NCBI GenBank assembly: GCA_902771725.1
Contig: CACXXT010000003.1
Coordinates: forward strand, 51,931 to 115,930
Length of the DNA: 64,000 nucleotides
Source: an uncultured Bacteroidales bacterium
Lineage (GTDB): Bacteria > Bacteroidota > Bacteroidia > Bacteroidales > Bacteroidaceae
Reading direction: 5' to 3'
Shown: one piece after another, positions 20,396 to 29,453 of the stretch
Position numbering within the stretch: the stretch's first letter is position 1
Layout: each line of letters starts with the position of its first letter
Translations under genes and position numbers: made by a program
The notes under the pieces: generated by a model
Database searches by the model: none
What the model was told of the DNA's origin: nothing
What the model saw: only the letters and a program-made list of their open reading frames with translations

Positions 20396-20403
20396 CAAAA
20401 GTA
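20396..20403 (-). promoter_or_regulatory. -7 promoter element of the ATP-grasp-like gene
   Basis: Reads TACTTTTG on the minus strand, 23 bases upstream of the ATG at 20373. A -33 box at standard spacing is not evident. Confidence 0.45.
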
Positions 20404-20477
20404 CAAACTTTTTGCCAAAAAAAGCATCGCCGAAGAAGAAAAAACTGAATTCCGGCTCATAAATGAGAAAATAAACG

Positions 20478-20485
20478 TATCTTTG
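20478..20485 (+). promoter_or_regulatory. -7 promoter element of the PEP/pyruvate-binding gene
   Basis: TATCTTTG, 22 bases before the ATG at 20508; no clear -33 box. Confidence 0.5.
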
Positions 20486-20507
20486 TGCCCAAATTAAGAC
20501 ACACCTC

Positions 20508-23459
20508 ATGAAGAAGGAGACACTGATACTGCGCGACACCTCGTTTGTCGACCTCATGGCACGCCGCATCTTCAACGTGCTGCTCATCGCCAACCCCTAC
20601 GATGCTTTCATGCTCGAAGACGACGGGCGAGTAGACGAGAAAATCTTTGATGAATACGCCAAGCTCGGGCTCCGCTACCCGCCACGTTTCATCCAGGTGG
20701 CATCGGAGGAGGAAGCGCTGACACAGATGGAACGTTTCTCGTTCGACCTCGTCATCGTGATGCCTGGAACGGACAACAACGACATCTTTGACATCGCCCG
20801 TGGCATCAAGGATTTGCACCCCCAGATTCCCTGCGTGGTGCTGACTCCCTTCAGCCACGGCATCAGCAAGCGCATGGCAGATGAGGATATGTCGGCATTC
20901 GAATATGTCTTCTGCTGGCTGGGCAACACGGAGCTGCTGCTCTCCATCATCAAGCTGATTGAGGACAAGATGAACCTGGAGCACGACCTCGATGCGGGCG
21001 TACAGATGATCATGCTCGTGGAGGACAACGTGCGCTTCTATTCCAGCATCCTGCCCAACCTCTACAAATTCGTGCTGCAACAGTCGCTGGAGTTCGCCAC
21101 AGAGGCACTGAACTCACAACTGGAAACACTGCGAATGCGAGGACGCCCGAAGATTGTGCTCGCCCGCAACTACGAGGAGGCGTGGGCACTATACGACCGA
21201 TTCTCGAACAACACGCTGGGCGTCATCTCCGACTGCCGCTTCCCCCACAACGGTGAACTGGACGAGATGGCAGGTATCACCTTATTAAAACACATACGCG
21301 AGCGCGATGAATTCATCCCCCTCATCATGGAGTCTTCCGAAACGTCGAAAGCAGAACTCTGTGCGCCCCATAAAATCCGCTTCGTAGACAAGAACTCCAA
21401 GAAGATGGCAGTGGACCTCCGAAAGCTCATCCTCCACTACTTCGGTTTCGGCGACTTTATCTTCCGCGACCCCACCACCATGGGCGAAGTAGCACGCCTG
21501 CGCAACCTGAAGGACCTGCAGGACAACATCTTCTCGCTGCCGAAGGAATCGCTGCTCTACCACGTGCAGCACAACAACGTCTCGCGATGGCTATGCTCCC
21601 GAGCCCTGTTCCCCATCGCAGAGTTCCTGAAGCACATCACCTGGAATTCCGTGCAGGACATTGATCAGCACCGCCAGATCATCTTCGACGCCATCGTCTC
21701 CTACCGGCGCATGAAGAATCAGGGCGTGGTGGCAGTGTTCCAGCGCGAACGATTCGATCGCTACTCGAACTTCGCCCGTATCGGCGACGGCAGTCTGGGC
21801 GGCAAGGGACGCGGTCTGGCATTCATCGACCATATCATCAAGCGCCACACCGACCTCAACGACTACGACAACGCCTCCGTCATGATTCCCAAGACGGTGG
21901 TGCTCTGCACAGATATCTTCGATGAGTTCATGGACTCCAACGAACTGTACCAGGTAGCCCTCTCGGACCTTCCCGACGAGGAAATCCTGCGCTACTTCCT
22001 CCACGCCCGTTTGCCGGCACGACTCATCGGAGACCTCATGGCATTCCTCGACGTTGTGGATACTCCTATCGCCATCCGTTCCAGTTCCCTGCTCGAGGAT
22101 TCACACTACCAGCCCTTCGCCGGAATCTATGCCACCTACATGATTCCCTACGCTGCAGACAAGTACGAACGCCTGCATATGCTCTCCGATGCCATCAAAG
22201 CAGTCTACGCCAGTGTGTTCTACGCCGACTCCAAAGCCTACATGACAGCCACGTCCAACGTCATCGACCAGGAAAAGATGGCCGTCATCCTCCAGGAAGT
22301 CGTAGGTCAGCGCCACGACGACCGCTTCTACCCCACCTTCTCCGGCGTGGCACGTTCCGTGAACTACTACCCCATCGGCGATGAGCTGGCAGAGGAGGGA
22401 ACGGTGAACCTGGCGCTGGGACTGGGGAAATATATCGTCGACGGCGGACAGTGCCTGCGCGTCTGTCCTGCCCACCCGCACCAGGTGCTTCAGACAAGCG
22501 AGATGGAAATCGCACTGAAAGAGACACAGACCCGCTTCTACGCCCTCGACCTGAAGAATCCGCCCACGGAATTCATGAAGGACGACGGCTTCAACCTGCT
22601 GAAGCTGCGCGTCAACGCAGCAGAGAAGGACGGCTCTCTACAGTACATCGCCAGCACCTATGACCCTTATGACCAAGTCATCCGCGACGGCATCTACGAG
22701 GGAGGACGCAAGGTCATCACTTTCTGCGGAGTACTACAGCACAACATATTTCCCCTGCCGGACATCCTCCAGAAAATCATGCAGTACGGACAGTCGGAGA
22801 TGCGCCGTGCCGTGGAAATCGAATTCGCAGCCAACCTGAACCCCGACCGCACCGGCGAATTCTTCCTGCTGCAGATACGTCCCATGGTGGACAACAAACT
22901 CATGCTCGACGAAGACCTCGCCGCCATTCCCGATGCCGACTGCCTGCTACGCTCTAACAACGCCATCGGCCACGGCATCTCCAACGACGTTCAGGACATC
23001 GTCTATGTGAAGACCGACGGATGGTCTGCCGGCAGCAACCCCGCCATCGCCGAAGAAATTGAACGCATCAACCGCCGCTTCCTCGAAGAAGGCAAGAACT
23101 ACGTGCTCGTGGGACCCGGACGATGGGGCAGCAGCGACCCGTGGCTGGGCATACCTGTCAAGTGGCCACACATCTCCGCCGCACGCGTCATCGTGGAAGC
23201 AGGACTGGACAACTACCGCGTGGATCCCAGTCAGGGAACACATTTCTTCCAGAACCTCACCAGCTTCGGTGTCGGATACTTCACCATCAACGACTACCTC
23301 GGCGACGGCATCTACCGACAGGACATCCTCAAAGACATGACCGCAACGGATGAAACAGAACACGTCAAGGCTGTGCATTTTGACATGCCACTCACCATTA
23401 AAATAGATGGAATGAAGAAAAAAGGTGTCATATTATTGCCTAAAATCAAGGAATTTTAG
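20508..23459 (+). CDS. PEP/pyruvate-binding (PPDK N-terminal-like) protein with receiver-like domains
   Basis: 983 residues. The N-terminal ~330 residues look like two response-regulator-type folds in series: FDLVIVMPGTDNNDIFDI in the first, then MIMLVEDNVRFYSSIL, GVISDCRFPHNGELDEMAGITLLKHIRE (about residue 240) and PLIMESSE in the second. From about residue 425 comes the ATP-binding domain of PEP synthase / pyruvate phosphate dikinase: GDGSLGGKGRGLAF, IAIRSSSLLEDSHYQPFAGIYATY (about 524) and a C-terminal FFLLQIRPMVDNK (about 791). A GPGRWGSSDPW block follows near 869. The phosphohistidine swivel and PEP/pyruvate barrel of true PpsA are absent, so it cannot be assumed to make PEP. It may be a signal-controlled phosphotransfer or dikinase-like enzyme. 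Well conserved in Bacteroidales as far as I recall. Confidence 0.75.
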   Translation: MKKETLILRDTSFVDLMARRIFNVLLIANPYDAFMLEDDGRVDEKIFDEYAKLGLRYPPRFIQVASEEEALTQMERFSFDLVIVMPGTDNNDIFDIARGIKDLHPQIPCVVLTPFSHGISKRMADEDMSAFEYVFCWLGNTELLLSIIKLIEDKMNLEHDLDAGVQMIMLVEDNVRFYSSILPNLYKFVLQQSLEFATEALNSQLETLRMRGRPKIVLARNYEEAWALYDRFSNNTLGVISDCRFPHNGELDEMAGITLLKHIRERDEFIPLIMESSETSKAELCAPHKIRFVDKNSKKMAVDLRKLILHYFGFGDFIFRDPTTMGEVARLRNLKDLQDNIFSLPKESLLYHVQHNNVSRWLCSRALFPIAEFLKHITWNSVQDIDQHRQIIFDAIVSYRRMKNQGVVAVFQRERFDRYSNFARIGDGSLGGKGRGLAFIDHIIKRHTDLNDYDNASVMIPKTVVLCTDIFDEFMDSNELYQVALSDLPDEEILRYFLHARLPARLIGDLMAFLDVVDTPIAIRSSSLLEDSHYQPFAGIYATYMIPYAADKYERLHMLSDAIKAVYASVFYADSKAYMTATSNVIDQEKMAVILQEVVGQRHDDRFYPTFSGVARSVNYYPIGDELAEEGTVNLALGLGKYIVDGGQCLRVCPAHPHQVLQTSEMEIALKETQTRFYALDLKNPPTEFMKDDGFNLLKLRVNAAEKDGSLQYIASTYDPYDQVIRDGIYEGGRKVITFCGVLQHNIFPLPDILQKIMQYGQSEMRRAVEIEFAANLNPDRTGEFFLLQIRPMVDNKLMLDEDLAAIPDADCLLRSNNAIGHGISNDVQDIVYVKTDGWSAGSNPAIAEEIERINRRFLEEGKNYVLVGPGRWGSSDPWLGIPVKWPHISAARVIVEAGLDNYRVDPSQGTHFFQNLTSFGVGYFTINDYLGDGIYRQDILKDMTATDETEHVKAVHFDMPLTIKIDGMKKKGVILLPKIKEF

Positions 23460-23488
23460 CCTTTTTCGACATTTTTATTTAAGATTTC

Positions 23489-23519
23489 TTTGCCGAATGC
23501 GATTTTATCACTACCTTTG
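23489..23519 (+). promoter_or_regulatory. ompA promoter (TTTG-N19-TACCTTTG)
   Basis: TTTG 23489-23492 and TACCTTTG 23512-23519 at 19-base spacing: an excellent match, as expected for a highly expressed outer-membrane protein. The leader is about 55 bases and A/T-rich just before the ATG. Confidence 0.8.
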
Positions 23520-23578
23520 CGCCGCATAATGAAGGTTATTAACGACTTTATTTAACAATAAATTATTTTTGTGTAACA

Positions 23579-24676
23579 ATGAAATTTGGTAAGTTTCTTC
23601 TCGCAGCAGCGCTGATGGTTGTCAGCCTGTCTGCCAGCGCACAGGAGACTGAGCGCGTAGAGTTCAATCACCACTGGTTCCTCCAGCTGCAGGGCGGTGC
23701 AAACTACACCCTGGGCGAGGCTGACTTCAACAAGCTGATTTCCCCCGCAGCTCAGGTTGCTATCGGCTATCAGTTTACTCCCGTTTGGGCACTTCGTCTG
23801 GCCGTCAATGGTTGGGAAGGCAAGGGTGGCTTCGCTGACAACACCACCTACAAGTGGAACTATGTTGCTCCCGCTCTGGACGTTAAAATCAACCTCGTCA
23901 ACGCTATCGCTGGCTGGAACCCCAAGCGCGTGTTCGGTCTGAACATCATCGCTGGTGTTGGTGCTAACATTGGCTTCAACAACGTTGATCAGAACGTTGT
24001 TAACGGCTGGGCACTCAACAACTGGTGGGATGGCACAAAGATTCGCCCCGTTGGCCGTCTGGGTCTTGACCTCGACTTCCGCCTCAGCAAGCGCGTCAGC
24101 CTGAACATCGAGGCTATGAGCAACTTCCTCAGCGACAAGTACAACAGCAAGGCTTACGAGCGCGAGAACTTCATTAAGGAACTTGACTGGTACTTCAGCG
24201 CCTTCGCAGGTGTGAAGATCAACCTCGGCAAGGTCGAGAACGTCATTCCCGTTGCTGTTCCCGTTGTTGTTGAAGAACCCGCTCCCGCTCCCGCACCCGC
24301 TCCCAAGCCCGTTGTTAAGGAGACTCCGAAGCCCGCTCCCGTCGTGAAGAAGGCTCCTGAGATGCAGACCGAAATCTTCTACGCTATCCGCGAGACCGTC
24401 GTTACCGACGCTGAGAAGGGCAAGGTCAACAACCTCATCAACTTCCTGAAGGCTAACCCCGAGACCAAGGTAACCGTCACTGGTTATGCTGACGCCGGCA
24501 CTGGTAACCCCAAGGTGAACATGAAGTACTCCCAGCAGCGTGCTGACAACGTCGCCAAGGCTCTCACTGCAGCTGGCATCGACGCTGCTCGCATCACTGT
24601 CGACGCTAAGGGTGACACCGTTCAGCCCTACAGCGAGAACGACAAGAACCGCGTGACCATCGCCATCGCTAAGTAA
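23579..24676 (+). CDS. OmpA-family major outer membrane protein
   Basis: 365 residues. Signal peptide MKFGKFLLAAALMVVSLSASAQ, then an ~200-residue eight-stranded barrel-like domain (alternating aromatic strands such as HHWFLQLQGGANYTLGEA), an Ala/Pro linker (PAPAPAPAPKPVVKETPKPAP) and a C-terminal OmpA peptidoglycan-binding domain (TVTGYADAGTGNPKVNMKYSQQRADNVAKAL). It links the outer membrane to peptidoglycan. Its codon use is markedly biased (GTT, GCT, CGC), consistent with high expression. It has a strong promoter upstream and its own terminator downstream. Confidence 0.93.
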   Translation: MKFGKFLLAAALMVVSLSASAQETERVEFNHHWFLQLQGGANYTLGEADFNKLISPAAQVAIGYQFTPVWALRLAVNGWEGKGGFADNTTYKWNYVAPALDVKINLVNAIAGWNPKRVFGLNIIAGVGANIGFNNVDQNVVNGWALNNWWDGTKIRPVGRLGLDLDFRLSKRVSLNIEAMSNFLSDKYNSKAYERENFIKELDWYFSAFAGVKINLGKVENVIPVAVPVVVEEPAPAPAPAPKPVVKETPKPAPVVKKAPEMQTEIFYAIRETVVTDAEKGKVNNLINFLKANPETKVTVTGYADAGTGNPKVNMKYSQQRADNVAKALTAAGIDAARITVDAKGDTVQPYSENDKNRVTIAIAK

Positions 24677-24701
24677 TTTCAAAACGACAAATTACTAATC
24701 C

Positions 24702-24739
24702 AGCGTCCCTTCCGCATAGGAAGGGGCGCTTCTTTTTTT
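24702..24739 (+). terminator. Terminator of the ompA gene
   Basis: GCGTCCCTTCC and GGAAGGGGCGC pair around a five-base loop and are followed by TTCTTTTTTT. Confidence 0.9.
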
Positions 24740-24754
24740 GCCTCAAAAGAAACT

Positions 24755-24957
24755 TGAAGCCAAAGTCCTAGAAACCCCAGAAACCATAGGAGCCATAGAA
24801 ACAAGAAACCTTAGAAGCCAAAGAAACAGATGCCAAAGAAACATAGAAGCCAAAAGCCAAAGGAGCAACCTAAGAAGCCTACGAAGCCATAGGACCTAGT
24901 AGCCATAGAACCTAGAAACCATACCTAGTAGCCATAGGACCTAGTAGCCATAGACAC
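24755..24957 (+). repeat. Degenerate tandem repeats (AGCCATAGA / CCTAGTAGCCATAG type)
   Basis: About 200 bases of imperfect 9-16 base units with alternating GAAACC, GAAGCC, CATAG and CCTAG words, ending in near-perfect copies of GACCTAGTAGCCATAG. No reading frame or promoter. It fills the space between the facing ompA and gdhA terminators. Confidence 0.75.
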
Positions 24958-24964
24958 AAAAGAA

Positions 24965-24992
24965 AGAGGCGACCCCTTCTGGAGTCGCCTCT
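24965..24992 (-). terminator. Terminator of gdhA
   Basis: AGAGGCGAC and GTCGCCTCT form a 9-bp stem with a 10-base loop. On the minus strand it is followed by TTCTTTTG, about 35 bases after the gdhA stop. Confidence 0.75.
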
Positions 24993-25026
24993 GTCGTGCT
25001 TTTCTCTTTGTGTTGCTTGGTATCTA

Positions 25027-26367
25027 TTAGACGAGGCCTTGAGCCATCATAGCCTTTGCTACCTTCATGAAGCCTGCCACGTTGGCACCCTTCACATAGT
25101 TCACATAACCGTCGGGCTCAGTGCCGTACTTCACGCAATTCTCGTGGATGTTCTCCATAATCCAGAGCAGCTTCTGATCCACTTCCTCAGAGCTCCAGCT
25201 CAGGCGCTCAGAGTTCTGGGACATCTCCAGACCGCTGACGCTCACGCCACCAGCATTGCTGGCCTTACCCGGGGAATACAAAATCTTAGCTTCCTGGAAG
25301 ACGCGGATAGCTTCGGGAGTGGAAGGCATGTTTGCACCTTCTGCCACAGCGATAACACCATTGGCAACCAGAGCCTTAGCAGCCTCCTCGTTCAGTTCGT
25401 TCTGCGTAGCGCAGGGGCATGCGATATCTGCCTTCTCGAACCAAGGCTTGGCGCCGTCACCTACATACTTGGCAGTCGGATACTCTTCCACGTACTCGCG
25501 GATACGACCACGGTAGACGTTCTTCAGTTCCATGATGTAGTCCAGCTTCTCGCGGTCGATGCCATCAGGATCATAGATGTAGCCATCGCTGTCGCTCATG
25601 GTCATCACCTTACCACCCAGCTGCAGCACCTTTTCTGCGCAGTACTGAGCCACATTACCGGCACCGCTGATGAGCACCTTCTTACCTTCAATGCTCTCGC
25701 CCTTTGTGCGCAGCATAGCACGGAGGAAGTAAACGTTACCGTAACCGGTAGCTTCAGGACGAATCAGGCTACCGCCGAACTCCAGTCCCTTACCAGTCAG
25801 CACACCGCTGAACTCGCGGGTCAGCTTCTTGTACATTCCGAACATATAACCGACTTCGCGACCACCGACGCCGATGTCGCCAGCAGGAACGTCCACATCA
25901 GGACCAATATGACGCGTCAGTTCCAGCATGAAAGCCTGACAGAAGCGCATCACCTCGGCGTTGGACTTGCCGCGGGGGCTGAAGTCAGAACCGCCCTTGC
26001 CACCACCCATGGGAAGTGTTGTCAGAGAGTTCTTGAACGTCTGTTCGAAAGCGAGGAACTTCAGGATACCGAGGTTCACGCTCTTATGGAAACGGATACC
26101 GCCTTTGTACGGGCCAATGGCATTGTTGTGCTGCACACGATAACCCATATTCGTCTGCACCTTGCCCTGATCATCAGTCCAAGTGACACGGAACTGATAG
26201 ATGCGATCGGGGATGCAGAGACGTTCAATGAGGTTCACAGCTTCGAACTCTGGGTGTTTGTTGTACTCTTCTTCAATAGTTCCGAGCACTTCTTCCACAG
26301 CCTGGTGATATTCAGGCTCTCCGGGGAAACGACGCTTGAGGTCTTCCAATACTTTTTTTGCGTCCAT
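25027..26367 (-). CDS. gdhA: NADP-type glutamate dehydrogenase
   Basis: 446 residues from ATG 26367 (MDAKKVLEDLKRRF). The frame extends to 26469, but the promoter at 26449-26479 rules that start out. It interconverts 2-oxoglutarate plus ammonia with glutamate. Signatures: GPYKGGIRFHKSVNLGILKFLAFEQ with the substrate-binding Lys, LPMGGGKGGSDF with the catalytic-region Lys, DVPAGDIGVGGREVGYMFGMYKK, Rossmann motif ISGAGNVAQYCAEK and DSDGYIYDPDGID. The ~446-residue hexameric class I form is usually NADP-linked and ammonium-assimilating in Bacteroidales. Monocistronic. Confidence 0.95.
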   Translation of the reverse strand: MDAKKVLEDLKRRFPGEPEYHQAVEEVLGTIEEEYNKHPEFEAVNLIERLCIPDRIYQFRVTWTDDQGKVQTNMGYRVQHNNAIGPYKGGIRFHKSVNLGILKFLAFEQTFKNSLTTLPMGGGKGGSDFSPRGKSNAEVMRFCQAFMLELTRHIGPDVDVPAGDIGVGGREVGYMFGMYKKLTREFSGVLTGKGLEFGGSLIRPEATGYGNVYFLRAMLRTKGESIEGKKVLISGAGNVAQYCAEKVLQLGGKVMTMSDSDGYIYDPDGIDREKLDYIMELKNVYRGRIREYVEEYPTAKYVGDGAKPWFEKADIACPCATQNELNEEAAKALVANGVIAVAEGANMPSTPEAIRVFQEAKILYSPGKASNAGGVSVSGLEMSQNSERLSWSSEEVDQKLLWIMENIHENCVKYGTEPDGYVNYVKGANVAGFMKVAKAMMAQGLV

Positions 26368-26448
26368 AATGTTGTTTTTTATAAGTGAAAAATAGGGTTT
26401 GTTGCCTTTATCAGGTCGAAATGAGCAGAAGGTTCTGCTTTTCGGGTG

Positions 26449-26479
26449 CAAAGATAAACAAAAGCTCACATTTTTGCAA
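26449..26479 (-). promoter_or_regulatory. gdhA promoter (TTG-N20-TATCTTTG)
   Basis: Minus-strand TTG (26479-26477) and TATCTTTG (26456-26449) at 20-base spacing, giving a leader of about 75 bases. Confidence 0.75.
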
Positions 26480-26556
26480 CATCACGAGCAAAAAGTTTAC
26501 GAAAATTGAAATAAACTTGCTTTTTGTCAATTCCAGATAGTTTTTTCCCTCTTTTC

Positions 26557-26587
26557 TTTGCCACTTAACGTTTTCTCCGTAACTTTG
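26557..26587 (+). promoter_or_regulatory. Promoter of the GHL10 gene (TTTG-N19-TAACTTTG)
   Basis: TTTG 26557-26560 and TAACTTTG 26580-26587 with 19-base spacing, 22 bases before the ATG at 26609. It excludes the longer frame starting at 26558. Confidence 0.75.
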
Positions 26588-26608
26588 CAGCCAAAGTTGA
26601 AAAAGGAA

Positions 26609-28264
26609 ATGAAACATACACCTTATTATATATACGCGCGCGCGAAAGCCCTCACTTGCCTGACCTTTTGCCTGCTAGGTGCTGCTTCTCTGTCAGCTCA
26701 AGATGTGAGCGATGTGCCAGAGTCCCCTCTCTTCACTCAATCCTCGCCTGCACCCAAGCGTGAGTTGCGCGCCGTGTGGGTCACCACCCTCAATGGTCTC
26801 GACTGGCCACGCACACGCGCTACGAATGCCACCACACGCGAGCAGCAGCAGCGTGAGTTCTGCCAGCTGCTCGACCGCCTCAAAGCCATCAATATCAACA
26901 CCATACTCCTGCAAACCCGTGTTCGTGGGAGCGTCATCTATCCATCATCCATCGAGCCGTGGGATGGTGCTCTCACGGGCACCATCGGGCGTGACCCCGG
27001 GTACGACCCTCTTCAGTTTGCAATCGAAGAGAGCCATCGGCGCGGAATGGAACTCCATGCATGGGTCGTCACCATACCCTGCTTCAAAGTTGCCGTAGCT
27101 CGCCAGATGGGGGCCAAGAGCGTGCTGAAGACTCACCCGGAGCTATGCAGGAAACATACCGACACCTACTACCTCGACCCCGGACATCCCGGAACCGCCG
27201 ACTATCTCCAGCGCATCTGCCACGAAATCGTCAGCCGCTATGATGTCGACGGCATCCATTTCGACTACATCCGATATCCAGAAGGAGCCTCATCCTTCAA
27301 CGATGCTGCCACCTTCAAGAAATATGGGGCCAAAGGTCAGTCCAAAGCTACCTGGCGGAGGGACAACATCACCCGCATCGTACGCCGCATCTACGAGGAT
27401 GTCCACTCGCTGAAGCCTTGGGTTCGCGTAAGCAGTTCACCTGTAGGAAAGTACGCCGATGTCACCCGCTATTCATCGCGCGGATGGAATGCCCGCGATG
27501 CGGTGCATCAAGATGCTCAGGGATGGCTCCGCCAAGGCATTCATGACATCCTATTCCCCATGATGTACTTCGACGGTAATCACTTCTACCCCTTTGCTGC
27601 CGACTGGCAGGAGCAGTGCTCCGATCGCCTTGTAGTTCCCGGACTGGGCATCTATTTTCTGCATCCACAGGAGAAGAACTGGGAACTCGGCATCATCACC
27701 CGCCAGCTCCATTACCTCCGTTCCCTGGGACTCTCTGGACAAGCCTATTTCCGCAGTAAATTCCTGACAGATAACGTCAAGGGACTCTACGATTATCTCC
27801 ATCACGATTTCTACGCCTTCCCTGCCCTGCCCCCAGCCTGTCCCTGGCTCAGCAGCACCCCTCCTCCAGCTCCCACAGACTTGTTGATAACCCCTCGGTC
27901 TGGGTTCTCGGAGCTTACGTGGCAGTGTGAGGGCGAGCAGCTTCGCTACAACGTCTATGCCTCTGCGGACTGGCCTGTTGACATCACTCGTGCCGAGAAC
28001 CTCGTCGCCACGCTGCTGCCCACTCCCTCCTTCACCTTCAGCCATCTCTACACCACCCTCGCGCAGCTACACCTGGCCGTGACCTCCATCGACCGCTATG
28101 GCAACGAAAGCACTCCCACCCAGCTCTCCACCTCCCCTGTTCTCCCCTCCCGCTCTCCCATCCTCGACCGTCGCGGCCGTGTCATCGACCTTATCCACCG
28201 TCCGCTGACCACGGCAGAGCGGAAGCAGCTCGAGGCAGAGCGCAAGAAACGACGCAAGAGATAA
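26609..28264 (+). CDS. Secreted family-10-like glycosylhydrolase (GHL10/DUF187)
   Basis: 551 residues from ATG 26609. Signal peptide includes CLTFCLLGAASLSAQ. A GHL10 TIM barrel covers roughly residues 45-380: RELRAVWVTTLNGLDWP, NTILLQTRVRGSVIYPSSIEPW, GMELHAWVVTIPC, YYLDPGHPGTADYLQ and VDGIHFDYIRYPE (the likely catalytic Asp region), then ILFPMMYFDG. The C-terminal ~110 residues form an Fn3-like domain (PAPTDLLITPRSGFSELTWQCEG). Family members act on cell-wall or host-type polysaccharides; the exact bond is not deducible. It is followed 68 bases later by a GH43 gene and may be cotranscribed with it. Confidence 0.88.
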   Translation: MKHTPYYIYARAKALTCLTFCLLGAASLSAQDVSDVPESPLFTQSSPAPKRELRAVWVTTLNGLDWPRTRATNATTREQQQREFCQLLDRLKAININTILLQTRVRGSVIYPSSIEPWDGALTGTIGRDPGYDPLQFAIEESHRRGMELHAWVVTIPCFKVAVARQMGAKSVLKTHPELCRKHTDTYYLDPGHPGTADYLQRICHEIVSRYDVDGIHFDYIRYPEGASSFNDAATFKKYGAKGQSKATWRRDNITRIVRRIYEDVHSLKPWVRVSSSPVGKYADVTRYSSRGWNARDAVHQDAQGWLRQGIHDILFPMMYFDGNHFYPFAADWQEQCSDRLVVPGLGIYFLHPQEKNWELGIITRQLHYLRSLGLSGQAYFRSKFLTDNVKGLYDYLHHDFYAFPALPPACPWLSSTPPPAPTDLLITPRSGFSELTWQCEGEQLRYNVYASADWPVDITRAENLVATLLPTPSFTFSHLYTTLAQLHLAVTSIDRYGNESTPTQLSTSPVLPSRSPILDRRGRVIDLIHRPLTTAERKQLEAERKKRRKR

Positions 28265-28332
28265 CCCCCGTCCTCCCCCTATACCTTATTATTATTAATA
28301 GAAACACATTATTAAACCACAAAACTGACCAC

Positions 28333-29316
28333 ATGAAAAAGCTATTGATTCTGGCTCTGCTGTTAGGCTGCACGCTGACGGCAACAGAAGCCAAAAAGAA
28401 AAAGACCAGCGGTAATCCTATCTTCACCGGCTGGTACGCTGACCCCGAAGGCGCTGTCCTCGGAGGTCGCTACTGGGTGTTCCCCACCTACAGCGCTCCG
28501 TATGACCAGCAGCTGTTCTTCGATGCCTTCTCGTCCAAGGACCTCGTCCACTGGGAGAAGCACGAACGCGTGCTGGAGCAGAAGAACATCCCCTGGCTGC
28601 GCAGGGCTCTGTGGGCACCTGCTGTCATCGAAGCCAACGGCAAGTACTACCTCTTCTTCGGCGGTAACGACGTACATGAGGGAGAAGTGGGAGGTATCGG
28701 AGTTGCCATTGCCGACCGTCCGGAAGGTCCCTACAAGGACGCCCTGGGCAAGCCGCTCATCAATGAGATTGTAAATGGCGCCCAACCCATCGACCAGTTC
28801 GTGTTCCGCGACGATGACGGTCAGTTCTATATGTTCTACGGCGGATGGCGCCACTGCAATGTGTGCCGGCTGAGCCCCGACCTGCTGAGCATCGTGCCCT
28901 GGGAGGACGGCCAGAAGTTCCACGAGATCACTCCCAGCGAAAGCTACGTGGAAGGTCCTTTCATGTTGAAGCGCAAAGGCAAGTACTACTTCATGTGGAG
29001 CGAGGGAGGCTGGACTGGTCCTGACTATTGCGTGGCCTACGCCATCGCGGACAGCCCCTTCGGCCCCTTCCAGCGTGTTGGTAAGATCCTACAGGGCGAC
29101 CCGTCCATTGCCATGGGTGCTGGACATCACTCGGTCATCCAGATTCCTGGCAAGGACGAGTACTACATCATCTATCACCGCCGCCCACTCACGGAAACCG
29201 ATGGCAACAGCCGCGAAACCTGCATCGACCGCCTCATCTTCAATGCCGATGGCACGATAGAGCCGGTGAAGATGACCTTCGAGGGCGTGCAACCGCGCAA
29301 GTTGAAAGGCAAATAG
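28333..29316 (+). CDS. Secreted GH43-family glycosidase
   Basis: 327 residues. Signal peptide MKKLLILALLLGCTLTATEA. A five-bladed propeller with the three GH43 acidic positions recognisable: Asp in GWYADPEG (about residue 37), Asp in QPIDQFVFRDD (pKa modulator) and Glu in SYVEGPFML (general acid). Further blade motifs are LRRALWAPAVIEANGKYYLFF and AGHHSVIQIPGKDEYYIIYHRR. GH43 enzymes include arabinofuranosidases, xylosidases and arabinanases; this single-domain, ~300-residue form resembles intracellular or periplasmic exo-acting members. No strong terminator is seen after it. Confidence 0.88.
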   Translation: MKKLLILALLLGCTLTATEAKKKKTSGNPIFTGWYADPEGAVLGGRYWVFPTYSAPYDQQLFFDAFSSKDLVHWEKHERVLEQKNIPWLRRALWAPAVIEANGKYYLFFGGNDVHEGEVGGIGVAIADRPEGPYKDALGKPLINEIVNGAQPIDQFVFRDDDGQFYMFYGGWRHCNVCRLSPDLLSIVPWEDGQKFHEITPSESYVEGPFMLKRKGKYYFMWSEGGWTGPDYCVAYAIADSPFGPFQRVGKILQGDPSIAMGAGHHSVIQIPGKDEYYIIYHRRPLTETDGNSRETCIDRLIFNADGTIEPVKMTFEGVQPRKLKGK

Positions 29317-29370
29317 CTGGAAACGGAAGCAAAGAACTGTCTTTTTGTTGATATTTGCAGGTTTTTCACT

Positions 29371-29388
29371 AAAAAAAAAAAAAAAAAG
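29371..29388 (+). repeat. 18-base poly-A tract upstream of the aromatic operon promoter
   Basis: Uninterrupted A18, ending 11 bases before the -33 box at 29400. It could act as an UP-like element and is a candidate for slippage. Confidence 0.8.
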
Positions 29389-29399
29389 AGGCAAAATAG

Positions 29400-29430
29400 T
29401 TGGCAGTTCGGAAGAAAGTACGTACATTTG
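29400..29430 (+). promoter_or_regulatory. Promoter of the aromatic amino acid operon (TTG-N20-TACATTTG)
   Basis: TTG 29400-29402 and TACATTTG 29423-29430 at 20-base spacing. The transcript would begin near 29436, about 18 bases before the leader peptide ATG. Confidence 0.75.
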
Positions 29431-29453
29431 CAGCGCAAAAACAAAGAAGCACC

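Noticed and set aside
24755..24957. Possible CRISPR array
   Set aside because: Units are 9-16 bases, degenerate and contiguous, with no constant repeats of 28-36 bases, no unique spacers and no cas genes nearby.
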